Shown: positions 1-10,690 of the stretch, piece after piece
Layout: each line of letters opens with the position of its first letter
Numbering within the stretch: position 1 is the first letter of the stretch
DNA from: Cunninghamia lanceolata
Lineage: Eukaryota > Streptophyta > Pinopsida > Cupressales > Cupressaceae
NCBI GenBank assembly: GCA_027924645.1
Contig: BSBN01000850.1
Coordinates: 310,001 to 374,000 of the forward strand
DNA: 64,000 bases
Direction: 5' to 3'
The notes under the pieces: model-generated
Seen by the model: only the letters and a program-made list of their open reading frames with translations
The model's database searches: none
Told to the model about the DNA's origin: nothing
Translations under genes and position numbers: made by a program

Positions 1-3000
1 ACATTCCTCACGCAGATCTTTCCATTTCTTATGAAGTTTGACCAGCTTCTTGTGCGCTTGAGCAAAGGTATCGATAGTCTCACGTCCCATTTCAAAAACT
101 CTAAACAACCAATTTTCAGTACCTTGGGACTTGGACCTTACCTCGCCTAATCTTGTCATTTCATCAGTAGATAGGAAAGTGAGCAATGTCCTTATATCTC
201 CCCCCGCATCTACTAGATTGACCAAAAACTAGAGACAAGTGCAGAGTTCTTCATTTTGTTGTTTTAACTCCTTGGACATCTCATCTTTGTCTAATTGTTC
301 CAAAATTGAAGTAACCAACCCTTTAAAGTCATCCACTCTTTGAGCACAAGTGGTAGGTCCCAAATCAACTGTGGAAATTACCTAATCCTCCGCTTTGACT
401 TGTTCTTTGGCTACATCTACTGGCGGAATAGCTATCTCTGCAATTCTAGACCCTGATACATCATTATAGATTCTTGACTGTATCTTTGCCTTCTTTTGCT
501 TCTTGGGCCTCTAGGCTTGTGACAGGATAGTACTCAAATCCAACTACATTATCTCTACTTGTAGCTTAGGATATGCTACTCTACTTTGAAACCATTCGAG
601 TGTTGAAGATTTATTCAATTCAGTGGCTTTATCATTATTAGTTATAGCCAATTCTTCAAGTGGTTCTTATTTTTGCTATGGTTCTTCATCTTTATCTGTA
701 CTCATCTCCTCTTCTTTCTCTCCTTCTTTGGCTGCCTTGAAAACTTCCTCCGTTTGACCTTTCTCTGGAGGGCTGTCGGATATATCAATGATTTCAATAT
801 TGATTGTCTTAGTCAGAGATTCATTTGAAGCTTCATTACCTACTTCCATCAATACATCTTTTTCTTCCCTAGGTAATAATTCTGCTTCAGGCTCCTACAA
901 ATCCAATTCTGCACATACTTTCTCAATTCCAGGCAGTAGAGGTATGACCAAAGAGGTTGAATCTGTGGGCATTTGTGAAATAGGAACTACAGAAGATATG
1001 GGTGGTAAAGGCATGTTGGTTTGCGTTAGATTGGCTAATACTGCCGACAAGGAAGAAGAGATGACAATAGGTGAAGGAAAAGGTAGTAAAGGTAGAGGAA
1101 GAGGAGGTGAAAGGATGGTGGAAATAGGAGGTAATGCTGCGAGGGTGGATAATTAAGTGGAAGAAATAGGAAGTGTAGGTGTAGTAGTAGTAGTAGAAGG
1201 ACATGAAGTGGCAACAGTGGAGGAAATAAGACTGCTAGGGGCATTGGAAGAAATTGCCAATGAGCAGGAAGTAGTTGAAATGGTGGAGGTGAGAGAGGTG
1301 GTAGCAAGGGATGCTTCTTGAATAATGGCAGCTGAGGTTGTGGGTGAAGTGGATGTAGCAATAGTAGTAGTAGAGGAAGGAGTAGCAGTAGAAGCTACAG
1401 AGGTTGAGGCAGCCATACTTACACTTTGAGCAGTAGGAGATAGGGAGGTTGGAAGATTAGTATCTTCTTGTGTTGCATCATCCTCCTTAGTTACATCCTT
1501 CACCCTTACTTTCTTGGTCTTAGAACCTTCCCCAGGGCCAATTGGCATATCTCTTTTCTTGGAGGCCCTTGTCTTGGTGGAGGGAGGTTGGTCTTTCTTT
1601 GAAGAAGGCCTTGCAAATGGCTTCTTAACTTTCTTTGCCTTTTCTGCTAGAGATATATGTTCTTCATTGTCTGATTTCTTTTTCTCAACTGGCTCTGCCT
1701 CATCTATGACATTTATTGGTTCATCCTCCTCACCTTCAGAGTCCTTATCTGATTCTAATGCAGTATAGGTAAGCTGTACTCCTTGTCCTTCCAAAGTAGC
1801 CACCTGACCCCTTACCTAGGCCTTGCTCAATCTGATTGGTTCTCTCATTATGGTATCCAAAGAGCTTTCTTCTGCATTAGCCCAATTCGTTAATGGGATG
1901 GGTTGATGATATTGAGCTTCCCAAGCTTCACTGACCATAACATTATCATCATCTTCTAACTAATCTGCCACTGCAATAATGTGGAACTTCTTGATGAAGG
2001 CTAGAGGCAGCCTTGAATGAGCCTTCTTCATAACTTCATAGTCATCCATGCAGTTGGCCCAAAAGTCTTCAATATGTATCTTATGAAATAATTTCTTACT
2101 TACGAATCTTTCCATCACCTTATTTGGATCGAAATGATCCCTTACATTGTAGTAGTGTAAATTGAGGAGTTGAAGTTCATTGTCAGAGTGTTCTGCTGAG
2201 GCCAAAGCAGGGCATTCATAATTCCCCTTGCCAAATCTGATAGGAAACTGAACATTGGTTCTGTGTAAGTGCTTGAGTTTCTCAGCACAAGGTATCAACT
2301 GTCTAGATAATTCTAGAAGCATTATTTTGTCATCAGGATATCTGGGAAGTCTATAAGCCATCCCAGTGAAGCCTTGTACTCTTAGATACGTGAATTTTTC
2401 AAATTGAATATACCATCTACCATATCTGGTTACTTAATTTATTGCTTCAGTGGAAATCCTCAAGGTTGTATTACCTTGTAGCAATCTAGCTATATACATT
2501 GTAAAAGCATCATTCACCCTTTTAAAGTGTATTAGAGATTGAGACGAGGTTAACTATAGGTAACACTAATATACTTTTACTTGGGTTTGCTCATCCTTTC
2601 CAACTTCTCCAATCTTAGATAACCCAACATAGTGATTTCTCCTTGCTAATGCATAGACAACATAAGATGTCCATCTAAAGTATCTCTTCTCTTTGAAGTT
2701 GCTGAAGGCCTCATGAATGTTAAAACTAAGGATTTGGGACCAATGAAACTTAGTTCCTTTCAATATCTCAACTATGATAACGAACATCCACCCCTCAAAA
2801 GTGGAGGTTGTAGGTAATCCATATATTCTGCTTAGAAAGGTTACCAAATCTCCAATCTCATCATGAAAATCACTCCTATATAGCACTTGGGGAAATTTAC
2901 TGAGGGTAGACCTTTTGTTTTTGGCCCAATGATCATTCATGTGTTTCCTGCATCCCTCCACATCTTTGTTGTAAGTCCCCTCTAATCCTTGTTTGTTTGG

Positions 3001-3345
3001 CATGGTCATGACTGTGTGCCATGGAATATCAAAGGTCTCATCCATAGTGGGTGGACTTAAATCAGCCAGGATATCCCCGTTAGTAGTTTGAATTGTCCTT
3101 GTCATGATATCATATCTATCTACACATGTTATCATCAATTTTGAACACTGCACTGAGGTGGGGAAGGCAGCAGCCTGTGATATACTGTTGTCTTTAAGTG
3201 TTTTGGCCCGAGGAGTTGGATTTGGGTCAAAGATTCTTAATCTAAAATCATCTAAGTCTATATGACCCAAATCTGTGTCCCCTACGTCACTCCATCCATA
3301 ATGAATCCTGATCTCTGGAGGGATCCCCTTGAATTCGTACTTCAT
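1..3345 (-). pseudogene. retroelement-associated long ORF relic, truncated by the window edge
   Basis: Reading down from an ATG at 3345, one frame stays coherent to the window start, so all disruptions seen are in-frame stops, not frameshifts. The first part (3345-2566) is a globular basic/aromatic domain (starts MKYEFKGIPPEIRIHYG; contains WAKNKRSTLSKFPQVLYRSD and the tract YVVYALARRNHYVGLS). Next (2361-1960) comes a globular segment with YPDDKIMLLELSRQ, then an acidic/lysine-rich and Ser/Thr/Ala-rich low-complexity tract (1803-1153), then a charged, coiled-coil-like C-terminal part ending in KKLVKLHKKWKDLREE at the edge. About 13 stops are visible, roughly 10 TAG, 3 TAA and no TGA. I do not recognise a catalytic domain. 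Such long accessory ORFs occur in plant LTR retrotransposons, so a TE origin is inference. It is not an active gene. Confidence 0.6.
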
Positions 3346-4192
3346 GGCTTGAGCTCAAGCAGTCATCTAATCTGCAGGACTAGACCTTATAAGTTTGATA
3401 CCTTGAGAATTTTCCACAAACTCCTAAGTTTGAGATGAATTTTAATGAATCTTCTAATACTACTAATATGCCCTTTTTAAAGAATCACAAATCTAATAGT
3501 TATTACCATTGCACCTACTTCATAGCAATTCACCATGCATGCAAAAAACATTTAATGTTGCAAGACATCTTATTGGAAGCATGAAAAACATCAATGTCTA
3601 CATTTTACAACATTAACTACATCATTCCTGACATTTCCCTTTTGAAATTTCTTGAAACACAGTCGTTTTGCATCATTTGCACTAGTTTTAGGGTCAACCG
3701 ACCTGTAGGTAGAAAAGAGCTAAAATTGAGGTCTACCGACCTCAATGGGAAAAATGGGCTCATCCAACCGAAGGTTCTATTAGTGTTCATATATTTTCTT
3801 ACTTTTACGTAGGGTTCAGATGTTACCAACTTCTGCAACTTTTGAAGGTCACCGACCTTTCATTGGTTGTTAGTTAGTCGGTTGGGTTTTAGCGCAAGTC
3901 TCTTTGAGATCACAATTGCATGGGATTTGGCTTTGTTTGACCTACGCGAGTTTTGAGTTCAACCAACTAAGTTAGTGAAGGAGTGTTTCAGTGCAAGGTT
4001 GGATGGGATCAATTCTAGTGCAAAGTCATTTTTCTTATTTTTAGTGGGACTTTGGAGGTCACCAATTTGCAGAGATATTCTAGGTGTCTGACCAAGTCAG
4101 AGATAGAGTCTTTTTAGTGCAAGGTCAGCACAAAAGGTTTTTAACACTAAATAGATTTCCAAAGTTTTTGGGGTTTTAAGGTCCCGCTGATC
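3346..4192. other. non-coding LTR-like stretch with GGTC/GACC hairpins
   Basis: No credible gene. Three short inverted repeats of the form GGTC-n-ACC-GACC lie at 3692-3703, 3726-3745 (perfect 8-bp stem around TACC) and 3845-3859. The style of the sequence (repeated 'gtgcaaggt' and 'gtgcaaagt' phrases, 'tgggactttggagg') recurs loosely at 7490-7900, which suggests two diverged pieces of the same repeat family on either side of the 4.2-7.4 kb block. The correspondence is too weak to define LTR ends. Confidence 0.35.
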
Positions 4193-5580
4193 TTGTTAGT
4201 GCCTGAATTGACTGGTAGTTTTCTGAGCATTTTTCATTCAGGCACTCTCCCTAAGTATCCAAAAAATGTTCTAAGTGATGGACCTCCTCAGCATTTTTTC
4301 AGCTGCATCATCATATTTTCTGAAGGAGGAGGTCATCATCATCATGTTTGTTTCGAGGAAGGTCAGCATCATCATGTTCTTCGTCGACGGGTTTTTCATC
4401 GTCATCATCATATTCAGTTATCGGGTGATGTTCGGTTATTATCCTGATGATGCTGATGAGCTACAGTGCGCCCTGATCTGCTTGCGAGGGTGATTTTTCA
4501 AAGTATCCGGTGATCTTCCATTTATCACCTTGCCCAGACATGATGATGATGCTGCCCCGATATTCTGAAGGGGTTATTCTCTAAGTTGTTCGACCTAACT
4601 TGTTTTTTCTTAAGGGTCGTCGTCATCATCATTATATTTCCAGTTATCATCCTGCTGCTTGCGGAGGTCATCATATTTTCTGCCTTCATGATATTTCGCC
4701 GGGGTGATATTTCTATCATCGGGTGATCTTGGTTATGATCATCCTGATGATGTTGTTGAAGAGTTCTAAGTGCGACCCGATATTCACTAGGGTCATCATA
4801 TTTTGAACGTCAGGATGATCTTAGTCAACATCATCCTGATGATGTTGTATCACTTCTTGTTCGTTGTTTTGTCATCCTGATGATGCTGACGTCATCCTTA
4901 TATCAGGGTGATATTTGTTTCTACGCCTATCTGCATCATGATATTTCCGAAGGAAGGGGTGATATTTTCATATCACCCGGATATATGTTTTTGTTTTGTT
5001 CGAGCATCATGATGATGCTGATATCAAGGAGATATCCGCCTGCCGGCTTCGCGCATTATCTACTGGGGGTGATCTTTTCAAGCAGCATCATCATATTCAG
5101 TTATCGCCTCGATCTTATAGTGGAGCTACAGTGCAACCTAATATTTGAACATCAGGAGGATATTTCCAAATATCCGGTTGTCTTCCGAATATCATGATGA
5201 TGTTAATATGATGATGACGTCATCAAGGTCCCGGGGGAGTCATATTTCTAACACTGATCATCTTGAGGAGATCTCCCGATATTTGCAAACATGATGATGA
5301 CGTCATCCGGATATGAGGAGGTGCGCAGTAGGCAGATATGATGATGACGTCATCAGGATGTTCATCAGCCAGACTTTTGTTATAAGCTCAGCAGGAGGAT
5401 GTTCCTCCGAAGGATCAGGTTGTGCCGATTATCATGAAGGTTATATTTCAAATATCATGATGACGTCAGGGTGATATTTTGAACAACAGGATATCATGCT
5501 GCTGGAGGATGATGATGATGAGGTCTTATACTAAGTCGTCAGGAGCAAAAGCACCGACATGATATATGCTCATGACCTAG
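4193..5580 (+). promoter_or_regulatory. U3/enhancer-like block packed with GATGATG/CATCATC palindromes and TGACGTCA sites
   Basis: The stretch is dominated by GATGATG, CATCATC, GATATTT and their reverse complements, giving many overlapping small palindromes (for example CATCCTGATGATG near 4745, 4815 and 4873). Five perfect 8-bp TGACGTCA palindromes lie at 4887-4894, 5215-5222, 5298-5305, 5345-5352 and 5461-5468; three of them are extended to ATGATGACGTCATC. TGACGTCA is the classical binding site of bZIP factors (CREB/TGA type). The block ends at a TATA box (5581), so the simplest reading is the U3 enhancer of an LTR retrotransposon transcribed rightward. Short ORFs here (4193-4493, 4880-5197) only reflect the repeated trinucleotide pattern. 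Confidence 0.55.
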
Positions 5581-5588
5581 TATATAAA
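5581..5588 (+). promoter_or_regulatory. TATA box downstream of the TGACGTCA block
   Basis: TATATAAA preceded by GACCTAG and followed by GTGTCAAAG. It sits about 113 bp after the last TGACGTCA site. A start site near 5610-5620 would be expected; this is inference from spacing. Confidence 0.5.
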
Positions 5589-7489
5589 GTGTCAAAGAGG
5601 TCATCGCGGGGTGCATGTGGGATAATGTTATCCTGCATATTCAAATTATCATGATGATGAGTCTCGGCGGGAAATGCTTGCGATAGTCTGTTTGATGTTC
5701 TTCCCAAGGCCGCGGGTTGGTGCGCCATCAATGGCGGTTGTTGCAGAGGTATGGGCGATGGCGTGGACGGATGTAGTACCTGATTGAAGATCTGAATCCC
5801 TAGGCGGCGGCGCAAGGCTCGAGATATCTTCCTGTCCCCTCCCCTACCTGCTGCATTCATGTTTGGGCGCCAATCTGATAATGTGTTTGAGCGCCATTTC
5901 TATGATACTGTATATCTGGCGGGCTTTTTGGTCAACCTGGTAGTCAATGCTAAATACACCCTCCTGCTATATAATGCAGATGGTGTTATTCATTCAAGGT
6001 TGTTGAAAGTTGATGATTTTTGGCTCTGTAATTCAAAACCAGCTGATCTGGTTGCTCTGTACAGCTTAAACTTGTGAGTTTATGTATCTCCTGTTGTACG
6101 ATTTGGCATGAATCCACTGATTTCATGGTTGATCTTGTATGAGTAATGCTATCTTAGCATGTGTTGTGTTAATTCTGTCTCCAGTATTGCATGTATTCTT
6201 CTTCTGGATCTGGATATTTGGGTAATGTTTAGATTCTAGAGCATAGAATTCCTATGTTGAATGTCTGACCTTTTAACTTCTGCTCAAGGGGTAGATTAAA
6301 CTGTTTTCAGGTTGAACATTGGGAAGGGTATACTGCAGTAGGGATGCCATAAGTAGAGATAACTCAACACTCTTCATTGGGAGATATCTGTAGGGCAGAT
6401 ATCATGTGTATCCCCCTGAAATCCAGTTTTAGCTAATCATGCTGATCATTCACAGGTGTATGTCTACCGACTCCAAGCCCTGGATAGGCACCAATCATGC
6501 TGTGTTCTTGTGTTATACACCATGTCCAGCTTTGCATCCAAACTTCAAACTAAAACATTTCATACTTCCACCTGTTAGTTGTAGGAGTAGGATTAGGAAC
6601 CCCCTGCATGCTCTCATACCCAACCAGACATCATGTCCAAGAATGTTGCCAGCCTTGTGATCTATCATGCAGATCTTGGTCCATACATGAGAGTATTCTG
6701 CCTGTTGTTGTCAAGTTAGATCTTTCTATCTTTGAGCTAGTCAAGGTTACATCTTGAGTTATAGGGATACCCCCCTTGGTGCGGCAGAACCAGAAGTGAA
6801 GGGGAGGAGCTCACGTAACCTCCTGTATTCAGTTGGCTGAATCTGCCTGTGCATTAGAAGTGGCAGACCCTAATGCTGATTCAAAGAATGTCAACAGATC
6901 TAATTAGTTAACACGACAAAAGCTATGTAGGTCAGAAGTCAATGCTTTCAGTGCTGTATGAGTTTTAAAGCCCAGCGCAGGTTTTAATGGCCACTAATCG
7001 ACTGGACGAGTTAAAATGTTTACAGGTCAGTCAGACCCAATTTTGGCACCAAGACCAGATGATTCTCCAATTTATGAAAAGGGTTTGAATTTGTCAAACT
7101 ATGACCAAGCCTGGTTAAGTTGTTCTTTTAGCTCATGGCAATCCAACTATGTTTTCAAGGAGAAATTCAAACTAGGTTTCGAGGGAGAAACAAATAGTTT
7201 ATGCACAAAACCCTAGCTGAAACCCCAAATGCATTGCTCAGAAAGAAAATGTACATGAAATGAAACCCTAACCGCCCACAGTAAAAGCTCAAAGAGGAGA
7301 GGTGGAACCCTACCTGGTTAGTTGCAGAAAATGTGTTCAGGTTACACAGGTAGGAAGCGGTCGCAGGATTGAACTCGAGGGCAATGGCAACAAAAATGCT
7401 TGACAAGTTGCAAAGGGGCTTTCTAAAATCTTTATCAAAATGTAGAAAATGATTTAAACAATGTGGGTAATCCTTTTATTGTCTCTGGC
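5589..7489 (+). other. leader-like, non-coding retroelement DNA
   Basis: Relatively GC-rich until about 5870 and then more ordinary. A GGGCGCC motif at about 5867 (in TTTGGGCGCCAATCTG) and a second GAGCGCC 24 bp later lie where an LTR/primer-binding junction might be, but the match to a plant tRNA 3' end is only partial. ORFs in this segment (5570-5860 minus, 5859-6077, 6439-6660, 7016-7216) are short and show no recognisable domain or coding style, so I do not call them genes. Confidence 0.3.
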
Positions 7490-10439
7490 CAAATCACCAT
7501 TAATGTGTGACGTATGCCGTGTCAGTCGACAGATTAGGGTTTTCGCGTGACTTTTCACTTGTTCGGACTTGGCGAGGAAATTGGATGCAATAGACTTGGT
7601 CAGAGAAAGGTCTTTCTAATGCCACAACCATAAACTCAACATTATGCAATTTGTGGGACTTTAAGGCCCTTCAGACTTGCAGGAATTTTGGCCTCATCCA
7701 ACTTAGTCAATGATTGAACAATATAGCGTAAGTCGAAGATAATTGATTTAAGTGTAAAAGTCCGTCGAGGGGAAAACTAGTGCCAGAGTCGGTGATGAAG
7801 GATTTTAACACAAAGTTAGTTGGGAGGCAAATCAGCGCAAAGGTCAGTTGGGATGCAATTTAGCGCAAAAGGGCTATTCAAGGCCATCAGAAGAGATACA
7901 AATATCTAACTTAGCAAATTCCTAAAATGATTTTCAACATCATCATTCAAACATGGCCAAAATATACTTTGACCACTTAGGAGGTGAAAAATCTACTTGA
8001 CACTCTAGACCAAATTTGAAAGAGGGGGTCCCTATTTTGGAAATGGGGCATGTGTGCGAGGCACAACATATTGTAGTTGTAGGAGGTATGATATCATGCA
8101 AAGTTTGTGTTTCTCCTTTTGTAAAGTAGGTGTTCAATGGATTTTCTGATGTAGGAACACCGTTGCTATTGGGAGCACTAGAACCCATTAGTCTAAAGAC
8201 TTCTCCTTACAAGGATATTCTTATTAGGATGAGGAGTAAGACAACTCATGCAAGGTTTTATTATAACACAGCCTAGATGTGAGACTATTTTGCTCCCAAG
8301 CACTTGTTTGAGGGAAACAAGTACTAAAAGACACACAAAGGCCACAACAAACACAATGGATAGGAGGAAAGAGTACAACACAACAAGGCTAAGTTGACAA
8401 TTTATGTATCAAGATATTTAGAGTGAGTGCAATGAAACAATCACCAATCTATGCTTGTTTATGTACCTAAAATGTTTACTTTTTTCACTTTTTTCAATGC
8501 AAATGCACAAAAAATGTTATAAAATTATGCACAATGATGTATGAATCAAATTTAATATGATTTAATGTGTAAAATAACTCATACCAGATTTAAAAATGAT
8601 GACATAATGCTACAATGGTCAATACAATTCAAATTTTAAGAAGAGATGAATGAATATGCCTCTTTTTGTTGAAATACACAATGTGTAAATACAAACTTTG
8701 AAATGTAGATGCAAACACACACAATGATGAAACACTACTTTCCAAAATTAGATTTGAATGAGTGTTAAAATGAGTAGTAAAATATGAAACAAGATTTTAG
8801 ATACAAACCCTAGCTTTTGGAATTACTAGGTTATGAGAAAAATGCAAAATTTCAAGCAAAACCCTAGCAAATAAAGTGTGTAAATGCAAGGTGAATGATT
8901 ATGAAATGATGTATTGTTGTAATTTATCTCTGATCTGATGTAAATATTAGAGATTTCAATATTTCAATGACATGTAATGAAAATAGTGCAAATTATGTCT
9001 TAATGCAAGCTAAAAATGTCTATTTTTTTCAAATTTTTCAATTTTTATGCAAGATTTTTGAATACATAGAAAGATGAAAATGAAATGTATGAATGCAAAT
9101 CTGATTTACAACACTCAACAAGATGCAATGTTCACAAAAACATAGGTTCACCAAAATGTTATGTATGAAAAGTGGGAATGATGAAAGAATGTAAGGTGTA
9201 TAGTTAATTAGATTCAATCAAACCCTTCTTTCACACATACATTCAAGGACATAGATCGAGCTAAGTCACAACTGTGATAGAGGACTCAACTACATGTTTG
9301 ATGTCACTATGAGATTATTGGAAAGATAGAATAGATTGATATTTTGTTAAAACCTTAATCCGATTAGGCCTAAAACCCTAATTATGCAAAATTGTAAACA
9401 AATGGATGAAACCCGACAAATGCTCGCACAAGAAAGCACTAAATGTAGATTAGATATATACTAGATTTTAGATTCCAAAAAGCAGAAACTTTGGGGACAA
9501 AAGAGTTGGCGCCCTTATCCAATGTGGTGCTTTTTCTAAGGGCTTTAGGATAAAATATGCTTCAGACTGTAACCTGCTAAGAGATTCCCAACACTGCAAA
9601 ACTAGAGGACAAAAGAGCGGGTGCCCTTGTCCAATTAGGTCCATATTTTCTATCATTTTCTTTAGATCTAGAATCTTCTTGCTATGCTTTGATGTTGTGC
9701 AACTCCTCTCCACAAGATTTGACACATGTAACCTGCAATAACAAGAGAGGGGTTGGGGGTCGTGGTGTTTAGGACCTTGCCTTGGTCAAGCCCTAGAATG
9801 GCATTCAAGCCTTCCAACATCGTTGTTAGAGAGAGTATGTGTCCTTGGTGGACTAGGCAAAATCAAATGATATGATAAATTGATTGAAACACAAAATAGA
9901 TGTCACCTCAGAGGTGAAGCTCTCACGGGGAGATGAAGATCTTTCACTCCATGAGGAGATTGATTGATGAAGACAAATTTGCAATAAACAAGTACAAACA
10001 CAACACAATACTACTTTGCAACACAATGAAAGCCTTGAATATCCTTAGCATGAGATCACAAGTTTGAATTATCCATTTAGGTGTGAAATCAAGTCCTAAA
10101 CATGATTATATATGCATTCCTGCTAAACATTCATAATTTAAATTTAATAGGCCAACAAAGGGAAACCTTTTAATGGTCAATTTGCGTACATTTAAAATTT
10201 AGGTCCCAACAAAATAGATCTGGACTAGGGCATGGGTGCCCTTGTCCAAAGTCCTAGTTTGGGACATGCTTAAGCTCAAGAGTATCCCCTAAGTCCCATT
10301 TGACATGGGTTTTAGGGGATTTTGCTCTGGGATTCATTTTTAACATGCATGATTAAATCTAAGGGTCCTAGGAGCTAAACTTCAGAGGTAAAAGTCCTAG
10401 GGGGACATTTTATGACATAACAGTGAATTATGATGAAAT
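7490..10439. other. anonymous AT-rich DNA with a thrice-repeated short motif
   Basis: No gene is supportable. The first 400 bp resemble the 3.7-4.2 kb LTR-like stretch. From about 8400 to 9450 the sequence is A-rich and low in complexity. A motif around GACAAAAGAG...GCCCTTRTCCA occurs at about 9497-9523 and 9606-9632, and its core TGCCCTTGTCCA returns near 10228-10240. The short minus ORF at 9468-9725 spans the first two copies and is not recognisable. Confidence 0.3.
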
Positions 10440-10690
10440 GTATGGCTTCCTTAAGGATAATTGGGGCCAACTTTTTTAGTAGTTTTCCTTTATGTTATGG
10501 TGTTTGTTTTTGGTTATGGTATTGTTTATTCTATATGGACTTTAATATGCTTGGTCACTATTAGTGTGCTGCTTGTCAGCTATTGGTGGCCTGCTAGGCC
10601 TGTTTTGTTGTCTGTTGGGATTTTTTGTTAAAGGGATCTGCACCCTTGTTTGCAGCTTACCGTAATCAAAAACTTAGCAACTAGAGAAAA
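10440..10690 (+). repeat. possible LINE 3' tail abutting the copia relic
   Basis: A T/G-rich segment (GTTTTGTTGTCTGTTGGG and similar phrases) ending near CCGTAATCAAAAACT. Its composition and A-rich end are like the 3' UTR of plant L1-type LINEs. It abruptly ends the copia reading frame at about 10690. The identification rests on style, not on a coding match. Confidence 0.25.

Noticed and set aside
788..1803. Plus-strand ORFs 788-1156 and 1514-1768
   Set aside because: They lie antisense to the long minus-strand relic, whose reading is far more coherent; their low-complexity Gly/Glu and Ser/Phe content is the mirror of its Ser/Thr/Pro tract.
5570..5860. Minus ORF of 96 codons with Pro/His-rich content
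   Set aside because: It overlaps a TATA box and leader of opposite orientation and has no recognisable domain; GC-rich leader DNA readily yields such ORFs.
5860..5895. Primer-binding site at the GGGCGCC motif
   Set aside because: Only about seven bases resemble the TGGCGCC of a tRNA-Asp site and the following bases do not match.
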